Source of the DNA: Lachnospiraceae bacterium
Lineage (GTDB): Bacteria > Bacillota > Clostridia > Lachnospirales > Lachnospiraceae
Direction: 5' to 3'
DNA length: 64,000 nt
Assembly: GCA_910574865.1 (NCBI GenBank)
Contig: CAJTDN010000004.1
Location: 1 to 64,000 of the forward strand
Shown: positions 43,431 to 51,349 of the stretch, piece by piece
Position numbering within the stretch: the first letter of the stretch is position 1
Layout: the number at the start of each line of letters is the position of its first letter
Notes under the pieces: generated by a model
What the model saw: the letters and a program-made list of their open reading frames with translations, nothing else
Database searches by the model: none
Told to the model about the DNA's origin: nothing
Translations under genes and position numbers: made by a program

Positions 43431-45060
43431 TTTCCTGCCCCTTTCCCCGTTCCGGCTCACGGCGCAAGATTTTGTCAAGATTGCTTTTCACGGTCTGCAA
43501 TTCCCGGACGTTCCCTTTCTTCTCCCGGTACTCGTTATAAAGGGCGTTTTTCTCTTTGGTAAGCTGCTCAATCTCCGTTTGTAAGGTCTTGGAAGCTGGC
43601 AGTTTGGAGATTCCCTGTGCCTTGAAATACCGGGCGGCAGATTCGGAAATGATAAACTCGCTTTCGTGCTGCTCCCGGTAAGCTCTCCGTGCTTTCTCTG
43701 TTTTCTGCGCCCGCAATCCGTCACGGGCTGGCTTGGTCTTGATGTAGGCTAATAGCTGCTTCTGCAAGTCCTTTTTCTCCCGCAAGGTGCTTTCCACGGC
43801 TTTCAGTTTCCCGGTCACTTCATGCAAGCCCACACTGGCGGCGGCAAGGGCGGCTTCCAGTTCTTCCGGGGAAGAAAAGCCGGATTCCTCATAAATACTC
43901 ATTGTCGCCGCCATTTGCTTCAGATTGTGCAAAGTCGCCCATTTCTCGTAGCCTTTCCCTTTGCCCTCGGCTTTCTTGGCAGCTATGTCTACCATGCGCT
44001 GTACTTCGTCATTCTTTGGGGCGTTTATGGCGGCTTTGTTGCGCTGTAAGCGGTCTTTTATGCTGCGGGGGTATTCCTGTTTGGGTAGGGGCTTTTCGGC
44101 GGCTCTGGCGGCGTTCTGTGCGTTTATGGTGAGTGCTTCCAGTACGGCGGCACGGTCAAAATCATCACCTAATTTCCGGGCGGTAATGGGCTTCGTCCTG
44201 TCCGGGGTGAGATAGCTCAATCTTCGCCGGCTCTCCTTGACGGTCACGCCCTGTTGCAGCAGCTTCCCGGAAAAATCCTCAAAGGAAACGGCAGAGGACA
44301 GGGCGGCTCGGATTGTGCGCCGTAGCTTCTCCTTGTCGGTTTCAAACTTGGTCTGTTTGGGCGGCTCTCCCGTGGCGGCTTGGGAAGCGTTCTCCTTATC
44401 CAGTGCGGCTTGTCCTTTCCGCTTCGCCCAATACTCACGCTCGGTAACTCGGTTCTTGCTCCCGTTCAGCAAGTCAATCTGATAGAGGTTTTCCCGGTGG
44501 CACATCTCCATGACTTCCGCTTTGAAGTATTCCATAGCTGCGTCTGTACAGCGGTGCTTGCAGCCCTCCCTTGTGTCGGCTGGTCTTTCCATGTACGGCA
44601 ATAGTGGTACTTCCGCAATCCGTAGGGAATTGATTACGATATGCACATGAATGTTGCCGCTGTGGTTATGCCCGTCCGGGTGGGTGCATACCAACGCTTG
44701 GTGTCCGGGAAAATGCGTCTTGCAAAATTCCTCGCCCAACGCTTGCGCCCGGTCTACGGTCAAGCCGTTGTCGGGTGCGTCACGGGGGTCAAAACTGATA
44801 ATGTAGTGGTGGCTCTTTACGTCCTCCCGCTTTTGGTTCTTGCCGTATTTCAGATTGGAGCGCATACAAGCTATGGCGAAATCTTCATCACCGCAATTAA
44901 GGGAAGATATGCGGTAATCGTCACGGAGAACAAGCCGCCCGTTCCCGTCCAGTGTGGGCTTCATGGTAAACTCGTCATGCTCAAAGGTTAGGTACTGCTC
45001 GGCAGCTCCGTAATCGGCATTTTTAGAGCTGATATGTTTGAATGTTGCCAACGGCTTCAC
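43420..45060 (-). CDS. Relaxase of the nested element
   Basis: A 546-residue relaxase of the MobA/VirD2 type. The N terminus has FKHISSKNADYGAAEQYLTF with candidate nucleophile Tyr, HHYIISFDPRDAP, and the metal-binding motif HNHSGNIHVHIVINS. The C-terminal 300 residues are helical and charged, similar in style to the ICE relaxase tail. GTG at 45060 or TTG at 45051 is the start, both inside mobC. It is unrelated closely enough to the ICE relaxase that the two should nick different origins. Confidence 0.92.
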   Translation of the reverse strand: MKPLATFKHISSKNADYGAAEQYLTFEHDEFTMKPTLDGNGRLVLRDDYRISSLNCGDEDFAIACMRSNLKYGKNQKREDVKSHHYIISFDPRDAPDNGLTVDRAQALGEEFCKTHFPGHQALVCTHPDGHNHSGNIHVHIVINSLRIAEVPLLPYMERPADTREGCKHRCTDAAMEYFKAEVMEMCHRENLYQIDLLNGSKNRVTEREYWAKRKGQAALDKENASQAATGEPPKQTKFETDKEKLRRTIRAALSSAVSFEDFSGKLLQQGVTVKESRRRLSYLTPDRTKPITARKLGDDFDRAAVLEALTINAQNAARAAEKPLPKQEYPRSIKDRLQRNKAAINAPKNDEVQRMVDIAAKKAEGKGKGYEKWATLHNLKQMAATMSIYEESGFSSPEELEAALAAASVGLHEVTGKLKAVESTLREKKDLQKQLLAYIKTKPARDGLRAQKTEKARRAYREQHESEFIISESAARYFKAQGISKLPASKTLQTEIEQLTKEKNALYNEYREKKGNVRELQTVKSNLDKILRREPERGKGQENER

Positions 45061-45418
45061 CTACTTTCTGCAAGACTTCAAACTTCAAGGCGGCAAGCTC
45101 CGCTGTGGCGGCTCGTACCTCTTGGGAGAGGGCGTTATAAGGTGCGCCGTATTCGTTCAGACAGCGGGCAATCTGGTTCAAGTTGCCGCCGATTTTCCCG
45201 TACTCGGCTGTAAGTTTCCCAACGGCAGACAGCAGTTCATCATTGACCGGGGAAACGGTGATAACCGGGCGTATGCTTGACTTGATAAGGGCTTGCCGGA
45301 TAAACTCGGCTTGGCTCATTTTGCAGAGGGTGACACGCTCGGAAAACTCGGCGTATTCTTCCCCGGTCAAACGGGTTTTGATTACCCGGTGGCGGTGGGG
45401 CGTGTTGTATTTTCTCAC
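45023..45418 (-). CDS. mobC: MobC-type protein of the nested element
   Basis: A 131-residue protein: HRVIKTRLTGEEYAEFSERV (ribbon-helix-helix) and the MobC block LTAEYGKIGGNLNQIARCLNEYG. GTG at 45418 follows AAAGGAG with 9-base spacing. It overlaps the relaxase gene by 38 bases. Confidence 0.87.
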   Translation of the reverse strand: MRKYNTPHRHRVIKTRLTGEEYAEFSERVTLCKMSQAEFIRQALIKSSIRPVITVSPVNDELLSAVGKLTAEYGKIGGNLNQIARCLNEYGAPYNALSQEVRAATAELAALKFEVLQKVGEAVGNIQTYQL

Positions 45419-45495
45419 GGGCTTCAACTCCTTTCTTTTTATGCTTTGCCCTCTCACCAATAGGAGAAAAACAGGGGCATAAGCGGAAGTGTTTT

Positions 45496-45576
45496 TTGAA
45501 AAATCCGAAAAATTTTTTCGGGGATTTTTCAAGCGGCGCAAGCCGCAAAAAGGCGGGCTTGGGGTGGCAACCCCAA
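45496..45576. other. Candidate oriT of the nested element
   Basis: TTGAAAAATCC (45496-45506) pairs with GGATTTTTCAA (45522-45532); TTGGGGT (45559-45565) pairs with ACCCCAA (45570-45576). The location just upstream of mobC is where an oriT is expected. The remainder of 45577-45997 is AT-rich and carries no supported gene. Confidence 0.45.
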
Positions 45577-45997
45577 CAAGATTCCCATAGGACAAATTGA
45601 GCCGATAGGCGAAATTTGGTACTGTGGTAGAATCTTGCTCTAAGAAAGTGGCGGCTTCCTCTGTGTAGGCTTTTGCTGATACCCCGGCTTGTTCGGCGTG
45701 GATTCTGCCAACTATGCGGCGGTATTTCTCCCTCTATTACTTACTACGCACGGCAAGGCAAATCTGGCAAAGTTCCCCGGAATTTCTTTTCGTGTTTTCG
45801 TAACAGAATTTGACAAAAACGGAAGAATCAGTTCCGTTTTGCAGTGATATACGGACGGTTTCAAAAAATGCCAAACTTTCCGGCAATTATTTTTCCCCTT
45901 ATTACCTACTACGGGAAAAAAGAAAATTTAGGCAATGTTTTCCAAAAGTATTTGAATTATTTTATTGCGGCGCAAAATCCGGCTTGGTTTTTGACGC

Positions 45998-46030
45998 AAA
46001 AAAACAGGAAACCTTTTCTTGATTTCCTGT
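45998..46030 (-). terminator. Terminator after the regulator cluster
   Basis: ACAGGAAA and TTTCCTGT form an 8-bp stem on the minus strand followed by seven T, 38 bases beyond the winged-helix gene stop. Confidence 0.8.
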
Positions 46031-46067
46031 CTTTGGCTGCCGCTGATGGGTGGCGGTTATTCTGTTG

Positions 46068-46496
46068 TTATTCCCCGGAAGCGAACTTGTAGCCCACGCC
46101 TAAAACGGTCTTTATGTAAGTGGGCTTGCCGCTGTCCGGCTCTATCTTTTTCCGTAGATTGCATATCACATTTGCCACGTTTGACTGGCAGCTTTCACTT
46201 TCCATGCTCCACACGGATTCAAAAATTTGCGCCTTTGTGAATACCTGCCCCGGACTGGCGGCAAGGTAGCAGAGTGTGCCGTACTCTAAACGGGTAAGAG
46301 AAATATCTGTGCCGTTTTTTAATACACGGCGTTGGTGCAATTTTATTTCTAATCCCGGAAAAGTAAGTGCCGGGGAGTGGGGCGGCTGCATGGTTTCCAG
46401 CGGTATCATATCGGCAAGGGCGGCTATGGCTTTCTCAACCGCTTTTTCTTCTGTGTCGTTAAATATAAGCATGACTATTTTTGCGACAAATCTCAC
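46068..46496 (-). CDS. Winged-helix regulator without receiver domain
   Basis: Up to 142 residues. The C-terminal 95 residues are an OmpR/PhoB-type winged helix: LKNGTDISLTRLEYGTLCYL, FTKAQIFESVWSMESES, and VICNLRKKIEPDSGKPTYIKTVLGVGYKF. There is no phosphoacceptor receiver domain; only about 45 residues precede. The start is unclear: GTG at 46496 touches AGGAGG, while ATG 46472 lacks a close ribosome site. It is the last gene of the regulatory cluster. Confidence 0.8.
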   Translation of the reverse strand: MRFVAKIVMLIFNDTEEKAVEKAIAALADMIPLETMQPPHSPALTFPGLEIKLHQRRVLKNGTDISLTRLEYGTLCYLAASPGQVFTKAQIFESVWSMESESCQSNVANVICNLRKKIEPDSGKPTYIKTVLGVGYKFASGE

Positions 46497-46502
46497 CTCC
46501 TG

Positions 46503-46715
46503 TTAGGTAGGTTGTCCGTCAAAGCGGAACTGGAACAGGGCAGCGATAAGCCGCCGTTTAATGTTGTCCTCGGTGTCCTTGTTGACCTGTCCGTTTTCAA
46601 GGGAAGCAAGCCGGATTCTCTTGCTGTAATGCCGCAAAACCTCGTCAATGGCTTCCGGCTCTCCGCTGGTTGCTCTGATAATCGTTTCATACGGTACAAG
46701 TTTAGGATTCCTCAT
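46503..46715 (-). CDS. HTH_16-type regulator of the nested element
   Basis: A 70-residue protein: KLVPYETIIRATSGEPEAID is the helix-turn-helix start and DNIKRRLIAALFQFRFD the C-terminal block shared with the ICE homologue at 16872-17123. It overlaps the sigma-like gene by 14 bases. GGAGG precedes ATG 46715. Confidence 0.82.
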   Translation of the reverse strand: MRNPKLVPYETIIRATSGEPEAIDEVLRHYSKRIRLASLENGQVNKDTEDNIKRRLIAALFQFRFDGQPT

Positions 46716-47145
46716 GGAAAAGCACCTCCATTTCTTTATGCAGCATTTGTAAGGCACTGTGTATGTGATGCCACGCCGTACTTCGGCAGCGTCCGTATAG
46801 TTCCCCGATTTCCTGCTGTGTGTAACGTCCGAAAAAATAAAGGTAAATGATTTCCCTCTTTTTCTCTGGCAAGGCAGACAAGGCTTCGGCAAGCTCCCCG
46901 TTTGTGAAGATAACCCTCTGACCGCATATCATAACTGGGTATTGTTTATAGGGGTCTATAAACAATTTATCTGACGTACTGAACGGGTAAAACTTTTCTT
47001 CTGTGAGATATTCAAGAGATATTTCTCTTTGCCGCCGCTTGTTTCTATTACGCCATGCGTTGATAGCGGCATAGCGTATAACAACTCTGCAAAAGGCGTT
47101 AAATGTGTATTCGATATGTTCTTTATATGCTTCTGTACAAGGCAT
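46702..47145 (-). CDS. Sigma-70 family regulator of the nested element
   Basis: A 147-residue sigma-like protein: FNAFCRVVIRYAAINAWRNR (region 2 remnant), SLEYLTEEKFYPFS, and region 4 LPEKKREIIYLYFFGRYTQQ with IGELYGRCRSTAWHHIHSA. A fragment of a close relative survives in the decayed element at 4775-4919. The ribosome site is a G-rich AAAGGGGGG. It and the HTH gene form the control module of the element. Confidence 0.85.
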   Translation of the reverse strand: MPCTEAYKEHIEYTFNAFCRVVIRYAAINAWRNRNKRRQREISLEYLTEEKFYPFSTSDKLFIDPYKQYPVMICGQRVIFTNGELAEALSALPEKKREIIYLYFFGRYTQQEIGELYGRCRSTAWHHIHSALQMLHKEMEVLFHEES

Positions 47146-47331
47146 AAATGATTCCCCCCCCTTTCTCCCACATGAGGAAATGGTTGGTTAATAGTTGCCT
47201 TTTTATGATGATAAAGGGCGGCAGCATTTTTTGCTGTTGCCCCTTGTCTACTCAACTGCGAAAACAGACGGGGCTGTCAACGGCGGGCGAAGCCCGTTCA
47301 TCTTGACCGTTGACTGGCTTGGCTGGTTTTG

Positions 47332-47778
47332 CTATTCATACTTTTTTAATAACTGTTTAAATATTACGATACCTATTACAATTTGAAAAATTAAATAGCC
47401 GCCCAGATATAGCACTATTAAGCGTGAATTATCAATGACTTCAAGTTGTCCCAATATGGAGAAGATGATTATTGAAATACTAACAGTCATAAGCCCGATA
47501 GCATACGCATAGCGTCCGGATTTATCTCTTAATTTTGATTTTAATTCATCGTGAAGTTCGATTTTTTCATTTTCTATTTTTTCTTGATACCGTTCTTTGT
47601 TTTTAGGTGTACTCCAATAGAAATATTTACAAGTCATAACAGTACCAGAACAAATAGCTCCGGCAGCAAAACCGATAAGCAAACTGTCCAGCACACTATC
47701 AGTTAGCAGCGCTACACCCAAAAGAATAATGCCTGTCAAAACAAACAAAATACCCTCTAATAAATTACCTTTTTTCAT
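47332..47778 (-). CDS. Membrane protein paired with an XRE regulator
   Basis: A 148-residue protein with four hydrophobic helices (GILFVLTGIILLGVALLTD, LLIGFAAGAICSGTVM, IGLMTVSISIIIFSIL, VLYLGGYLIFQIVIGIVIF) and a charged cytoplasmic loop between the second and third. No enzymatic motif is seen. Start and the upstream XRE stop overlap by 14 bases. Pairs of a small XRE repressor and a membrane protein are common in Firmicutes; the function is not established. Confidence 0.75.
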   Translation of the reverse strand: MKKGNLLEGILFVLTGIILLGVALLTDSVLDSLLIGFAAGAICSGTVMTCKYFYWSTPKNKERYQEKIENEKIELHDELKSKLRDKSGRYAYAIGLMTVSISIIIFSILGQLEVIDNSRLIVLYLGGYLIFQIVIGIVIFKQLLKKYE

Positions 47779-47980
47779 CTTTGCAACTCCTTTCATGAAT
47801 AAAAATTTCTTCGATTTGTTTACCAAAAAAATCTGATATTACAAAAGCTAATTCTAAAGAGGGATTATATTTCCCCGTTTCGATTGAACTGACGGTTTGC
47901 CTTGAAACTTTAAGTGCTTTTGCAAAATCTTCTTGATTCATGCCTAATCTTTTCCTTAATTCTTCAACCCTGTTTTCCAA
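47765..47980 (-). CDS. Small XRE repressor
   Basis: A 71-residue protein almost entirely made of an XRE helix-turn-helix: RKRLGMNQEDFAKALKVSRQ, TVSSIETGKYNPSLELAFVI. AGGTGACATT precedes the start. Its promoter carries two nearly identical direct repeats, likely its own operator. Confidence 0.88.
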   Translation of the reverse strand: MENRVEELRKRLGMNQEDFAKALKVSRQTVSSIETGKYNPSLELAFVISDFFGKQIEEIFIHERSCKDEKR

Positions 47981-47994
47981 ATAATGTCACCTCC

Positions 47995-48063
47995 GTTTTG
48001 ACAAGGTTCCTTTACAATTTCATTATAGTAGGATAAGGCGGTTTTGTCAAGGTTCCTTTACAA
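47995..48063 (-). promoter_or_regulatory. Promoter and duplicated operator of the XRE gene
   Basis: On the minus strand TTGACA (48050-48045) and TATAAT (48027-48022) are 17 bases apart. TTGTAAAGGAACCTTG followed by CAAAAC after one variable base occurs at 48063-48041 and again at 48017-47995, overlapping the -35 box and the start of the transcript. Confidence 0.78.
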
Positions 48064-48143
48064 AAGTTTTTCTTATAAGTTGCACGGAATAGTGGGTGGC
48101 TGCTTATCAAAATCTTTGTGTTACTTTATCGCACATGAGCATT

Positions 48144-48266
48144 CGCGCCGGGGTTGTCGTTGCCGTAGCCCTCCATGAGATTGATAACGCCCCAAATGCC
48201 AAGCCCGGCTCCAAGAGCTACAACAAGTGTCTGCAAAACGCCTACTGCTGAATTAAAAAATGCCAT
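48144..48266 (-). pseudogene. N-terminal part of maff2, cut by the nested element
   Basis: It encodes MAFFNSAVGVLQTLVVALG, then GIWGVINLMEGYGNDNPGA, the N terminus of the Maff2 family of small two-helix membrane proteins of Tn1549-like elements, possibly pilin-like. The frame runs into the inserted element at 48143. AAGGA lies upstream of ATG 48266. Confidence 0.9.
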
Positions 48267-48342
48267 GTAAAATCCTTTCTGCCGCGTCTGCGGCTGTCCG
48301 GCAAGCGGACAAAAGGCGGTCAGCGTATGGTCGCCGCCGCAT

Positions 48343-48370
48343 AAAAAAACCGCCCTGTATGAAAGGCGGT
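48343..48370 (-). terminator. Terminator-like hairpin before maff2
   Basis: ACCGCC (48370-48365) and GGCGGT (48354-48349) with seven T on the minus strand. It lies between the VirD4-linked small genes and maff2 and could limit transcription of the channel genes. Confidence 0.65.
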
Positions 48371-48559
48371 GTCCCCACGCCGCGTAAGTTCTGCGGCGCG
48401 GCGGTATTCAGTTGTAAGGGGTTGGGCGGTACGTCCCCCGGTAGGGGCGCGTACCATGTAGCCCGTGTTTACGTTCTTGATTTCCGATCAGCTCCTTAAA
48501 AAATCTTTTTTTGAATGACAGGTAGGAAAGGGTGTGTTTCCGTAGTCGTCGGCGGTGTG

Positions 48560-48695
48560 GGAATGTGGGTAACTGGCTGCTCTTTTGGGATTGTGGGTAA
48601 CTCTGTTTGCAGGACGTGGGAAAGCCGCACTTTGGCTTTTCCATGTGCTGTGAATGGAGTTATCCATGATCCCATAGCCTGTTATCCACATTTCC
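48560..48695. repeat. Large imperfect palindrome with DnaA-box-like sequences
   Basis: The arms pair over about 60 bases with many G-T compatible differences; examples are GGAATGTGGGTAAC with GTTATCCACATTTCC, GGCT with AGCC, GGGAT with ATCCC and GGGAAAGCC with GGCTTTTCC. TTATCCACA (48682-48690), TTATCCATG (48660-48668) and two TGTGGGTAA (48564, 48592) resemble DnaA boxes. No gene is supported between 48371 and 48743. Confidence 0.6.
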
Positions 48696-48743
48696 ATGCC
48701 GCAAGGGGCGCGTATCTCATGCCCGGTTTTTATGCCCTTGATC

Positions 48744-48896
48744 TCAATCCCTCCTTTCTCCCTGCTGGCGGGACAGTTCCATGTGTCGGATATAGATTTC
48801 TGTCCCCTTTATGACAGCGTCAACCGCCCCGGCAATTAGCCGCTGCCACTTCATAACCTCCCGTATCTCTGTTTCTTTGCTGATACGCTCATTCAT
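48744..48896 (-). CDS. Small conserved ICE protein
   Basis: A 50-residue helical protein starting MNERISKETEIREVMKWQRL. ATG 48896 follows AGGAGG by 9 bases and overlaps the preceding stop by 8 bases. No function known. The junction has the same layout as the one between virD4 and the gene before it. Confidence 0.65.
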   Translation of the reverse strand: MNERISKETEIREVMKWQRLIAGAVDAVIKGTEIYIRHMELSRQQGERRD

Positions 48897-49056
48897 GGTC
48901 TGCGTCCTCCTGTAAATGCGCCCGGTTCCTTTCGTAAAGCCGTTCACAATCCTTGATAAATTTTCTTAGGGCAGCTTGCCGCCGCTGTTCCTCCCGGATT
49001 TTCGGGTTGACAAGCACCGTAAACCGCCGCCTGTCTGTGCCGGGGCGTTCATTCAC
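48889..49056 (-). CDS. Small conserved ICE protein downstream of virD4
   Basis: A 55-residue charged protein (RRRFTVLVNPKIREEQRRQA, then LRKFIKDCERLYER) ending LQEDADHE. GTG 49056 overlaps the virD4 stop by 8 bases with AGGAGG 9 bases upstream. No function known. Confidence 0.65.
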   Translation of the reverse strand: MNERPGTDRRRFTVLVNPKIREEQRRQAALRKFIKDCERLYERNRAHLQEDADHE

Positions 49057-50836
49057 TGTCTGCGTCCTCCTGTAACTCTGCCCCGTCAATCTCGTAAACG
49101 TCAAATTCCTCGTCCGGCTTCACAATGGCAGGGCGGCGTTTGATGTGCTTCTCCATGTCAAAGGCGTTTTTCGGGTCTGCGTCAGAGAGATACTTGTACT
49201 TCGGGTGTCGGGTTATATCAAACTTATCTGAAAAGAACGGGCGCACCCCGCGCACCTGTAAAATGCACTTGCCCCCGTCCATGACCGCGATCTCGTCCTG
49301 CGTCATAAGCTCCTTTCCCAACTTCTGATAGTTCAGCCCGTGGGAAAGCTCCCGCCCTCTGGTTTCGGACGTGTTAAAGCTGTCTATGGTTTCCTTGCCT
49401 AAAAGCTCCGACATTTCTTTGAGCGTCGTTTTCTCCTTGCCGCCCAAGAAAAGGGTCGTGTCGCAATTCCCTGTGATCGTGTCGGCGTTGTCCTTGTAGA
49501 TTGCCTTTAACTGGCTCTGTGACTGCAAAATGATTGACGCGGATATTTCCCGGCTCCTTATGGTGGCTATGAGCTTTTCAAACTTCGGTATCTGCCCGAT
49601 ATTCGCAAATTCATCAAGCAAGCACCTTACATGGACGGGAAGCCGCCCGCCGTATTCATCATCAGCCTTGTCACACAAGAGGTTGAATAGCTGGGTGTAG
49701 AGAATACTCACGACAAAGTTAAAGGTGTCGTCGGTGTCGCTGATAATGACGAAAAGGGCGGTCTTTCTGTCCCCCAGCGTGTCAAGCTCCATTTCGTCCG
49801 TTTCCATTAGCTCCCGCAGCTCCCGAATGTCAAAGGGCGCAAGCCGCGCACCGCAGGAAATGAGGATAGAGCTTCGCGTCTTGCCCGCCGATAACAGGAA
49901 TTTCTTGTACTGCCGGACAGCGAAATGCTCCGGGTCTTTTTCTTCCAGCCGTTCAAACATGAGGTCAACCGGGCTTTGAAATTCCGGGTCGTCCTCGCGG
50001 GCTTCGCTGGCGTTAATCATTTCAAGCAGCGTCGTGAAGTTCTTTTCTTCCTCCGGGGCTTCGTAGTGGATATAACCGATAAGGGCGCAGTAGAAAAGCC
50101 GTTCCGACTTCACCCAAAAATCCTCCCCGGATTTCTCCCCGTCGCCTTTGGTGTTGGCGATAATGGTATTTACCAGCTTCAAAATGTCCTTTTCGCTGCG
50201 GATATACGCAAAGGGGTTGTAGCGCATGGACTTCTTGAAATTGATTGTGTTCAGCACTTTTATCTTATAGCCGCCCCGCTGTAAGAGCTTCCCGCACTCG
50301 ATTAAGACAGTGCCTTTCGGGTCAGTGACAACATAGCTGCTGTGCATTTGCATAAGCGACGGTTTGACGAAAAACCTTGTCTTGCCGCTGCCGGAACCGC
50401 CGATTACAAGAATGTTCTTGTTGCGGGCATATTTCGGCTGCTTCGGGCGGCTGTTCATGGTAAGCCGTTCCGTCTGCGTGAGGGGGATATTATTCTCAAA
50501 TACCGGGTCTGTGTACGGCTTTATGTCCTCTGCCGTTCCCCAACGTGCGGAGCCGTACTCAATGCCCTTGCGGTATTTCTTCGCGTTCTTGCCTTTCATG
50601 TAAACGGCAAGCCGGATAATGACAGCCCCGGCAATGCCGATTAGCAGGTCGGCGGGGTGGAAGCTGGGGGCTGCGCTGGCAAAGGCGGCGGTGAAGCCCT
50701 CCCCCAAGTGTAAAATCTTCTGGCTTGCGTCCATGCCGGGGGAAAGCCGGACAGCCGCGCCTACTTTGTCAAACAGGTACACAAAGAGCAGATAGGGCGC
50801 GTTTAAGATAAGCAGCTTCTTGATCTCCGGCTTCAT
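49049..50836 (-). CDS. VirD4/TraG-type coupling protein
   Basis: A 595-residue ATPase that brings the relaxase-DNA complex to the channel. Two N-terminal membrane helices (LLILNAPYLLFVYLFDKVG and LLIGIAGAVIIRLAVYM) precede the motor: Walker A VIGGSGSGKTRFFVKPSL, VTDPKGTVLIECGKLL, and Walker B VRCLLDEFANIGQIP. Sensor segment SIILQSQSQLKAIYKD. The gene ends LQEDADSE and overlaps pcfB by 4 bases. It is probably also used by the nested element for its own transfer. Confidence 0.94.
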   Translation of the reverse strand: MKPEIKKLLILNAPYLLFVYLFDKVGAAVRLSPGMDASQKILHLGEGFTAAFASAAPSFHPADLLIGIAGAVIIRLAVYMKGKNAKKYRKGIEYGSARWGTAEDIKPYTDPVFENNIPLTQTERLTMNSRPKQPKYARNKNILVIGGSGSGKTRFFVKPSLMQMHSSYVVTDPKGTVLIECGKLLQRGGYKIKVLNTINFKKSMRYNPFAYIRSEKDILKLVNTIIANTKGDGEKSGEDFWVKSERLFYCALIGYIHYEAPEEEKNFTTLLEMINASEAREDDPEFQSPVDLMFERLEEKDPEHFAVRQYKKFLLSAGKTRSSILISCGARLAPFDIRELRELMETDEMELDTLGDRKTALFVIISDTDDTFNFVVSILYTQLFNLLCDKADDEYGGRLPVHVRCLLDEFANIGQIPKFEKLIATIRSREISASIILQSQSQLKAIYKDNADTITGNCDTTLFLGGKEKTTLKEMSELLGKETIDSFNTSETRGRELSHGLNYQKLGKELMTQDEIAVMDGGKCILQVRGVRPFFSDKFDITRHPKYKYLSDADPKNAFDMEKHIKRRPAIVKPDEEFDVYEIDGAELQEDADSE

Positions 50837-51309
50837 AGCGACACCTCCCTGTCCTTGTGTTTGGTCTGCTGGCGACTGGCGTTCAGCGCCTTTGCCTTTT
50901 CCCGGAAAGCCGCCAATGCCTTTCGGATAGAGGGCTTTTTCTCCTGCGTCAGCTTCTTTGCGGAAAACTCCTTGAAAGCGGCGGTCAGCACGTCCGCGTC
51001 CCTGCCCTTGAAGAATACAAGGTAGCGAGGCGGGGTTTCCGTGCTGTCCTTTTTCAGCGCAAAGTCGATACCGTACTTTTTGGCGGTACTCTCAAACGCC
51101 TTGATATTGTCGTTGGTGATCTCAATGTTGGAAACGCCCGTGTTCTGTTTCATAAGCTGCTTTAGGGTCTGTTTCCCGTGGCGCTGCTTCCCGATCTGCT
51201 TCTTTGACTGTGCAAGCAGCTTTTTGATTGCCTTTTGCAGCACTTCGGCGGTCAGCTTCCCGGTCTTGATATACAGGGCAACGGTTTTTTCGTTTACTTC
51301 GTCCTGCAT
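50833..51309 (-). CDS. PcfB family (DUF3801) transfer protein
   Basis: A 158-residue protein. The PcfB core has EKTVALYIKTGKLTAEVLQKAIKKLL, KQTLKQLMKQNTGVSNIEIT and a region with VFFKGRDADVLTAAFKEF. The last 33 residues begin PSIRKALAAFREKAK, the tail also found on two other ICE proteins. In pCF10 PcfB is a relaxosome or coupling-protein accessory. AAAGGAGGG precedes the ATG. Confidence 0.85.
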   Translation of the reverse strand: MQDEVNEKTVALYIKTGKLTAEVLQKAIKKLLAQSKKQIGKQRHGKQTLKQLMKQNTGVSNIEITNDNIKAFESTAKKYGIDFALKKDSTETPPRYLVFFKGRDADVLTAAFKEFSAKKLTQEKKPSIRKALAAFREKAKALNASRQQTKHKDREVSL

Positions 51310-51349
51310 GGGGTCTTTCCCTCCTTTCGGGGTAGTCTATGGGCGGCGG

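Larger units (their letters stand above)
39233..48141. mobile_element. Integrative mobilizable element inserted in maff2
   Basis: The ends are TGCTCATGTGAGATAAAG (39233-39250) and its near-complement CTTTATCGCACATGAGCA (48124-48141), 17 of 18 matching. TT follows or precedes both ends (39231-39232, 48142-48143), the 2-bp core of a serine recombinase. Contents: large serine recombinase, TnpW, DnaC-like ATPase, RepA, Cys-rich VLP, relaxase, MobC and a regulator cluster. It lacks secretion genes and would borrow those of the host ICE. Confidence 0.92.

Noticed and set aside
39140-48266. Two separate small membrane-protein genes instead of one split gene
   Set aside because: The two pieces join in frame at a TT core flanked by inverted ends and give a full 71-residue Maff2, so a split gene explains them better.
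48515-48814. A 99-codon plus-strand frame across the large palindrome
   Set aside because: It has no ribosome site, runs through inverted repeats and the 3' end of a small minus-strand gene, and its product resembles no family.
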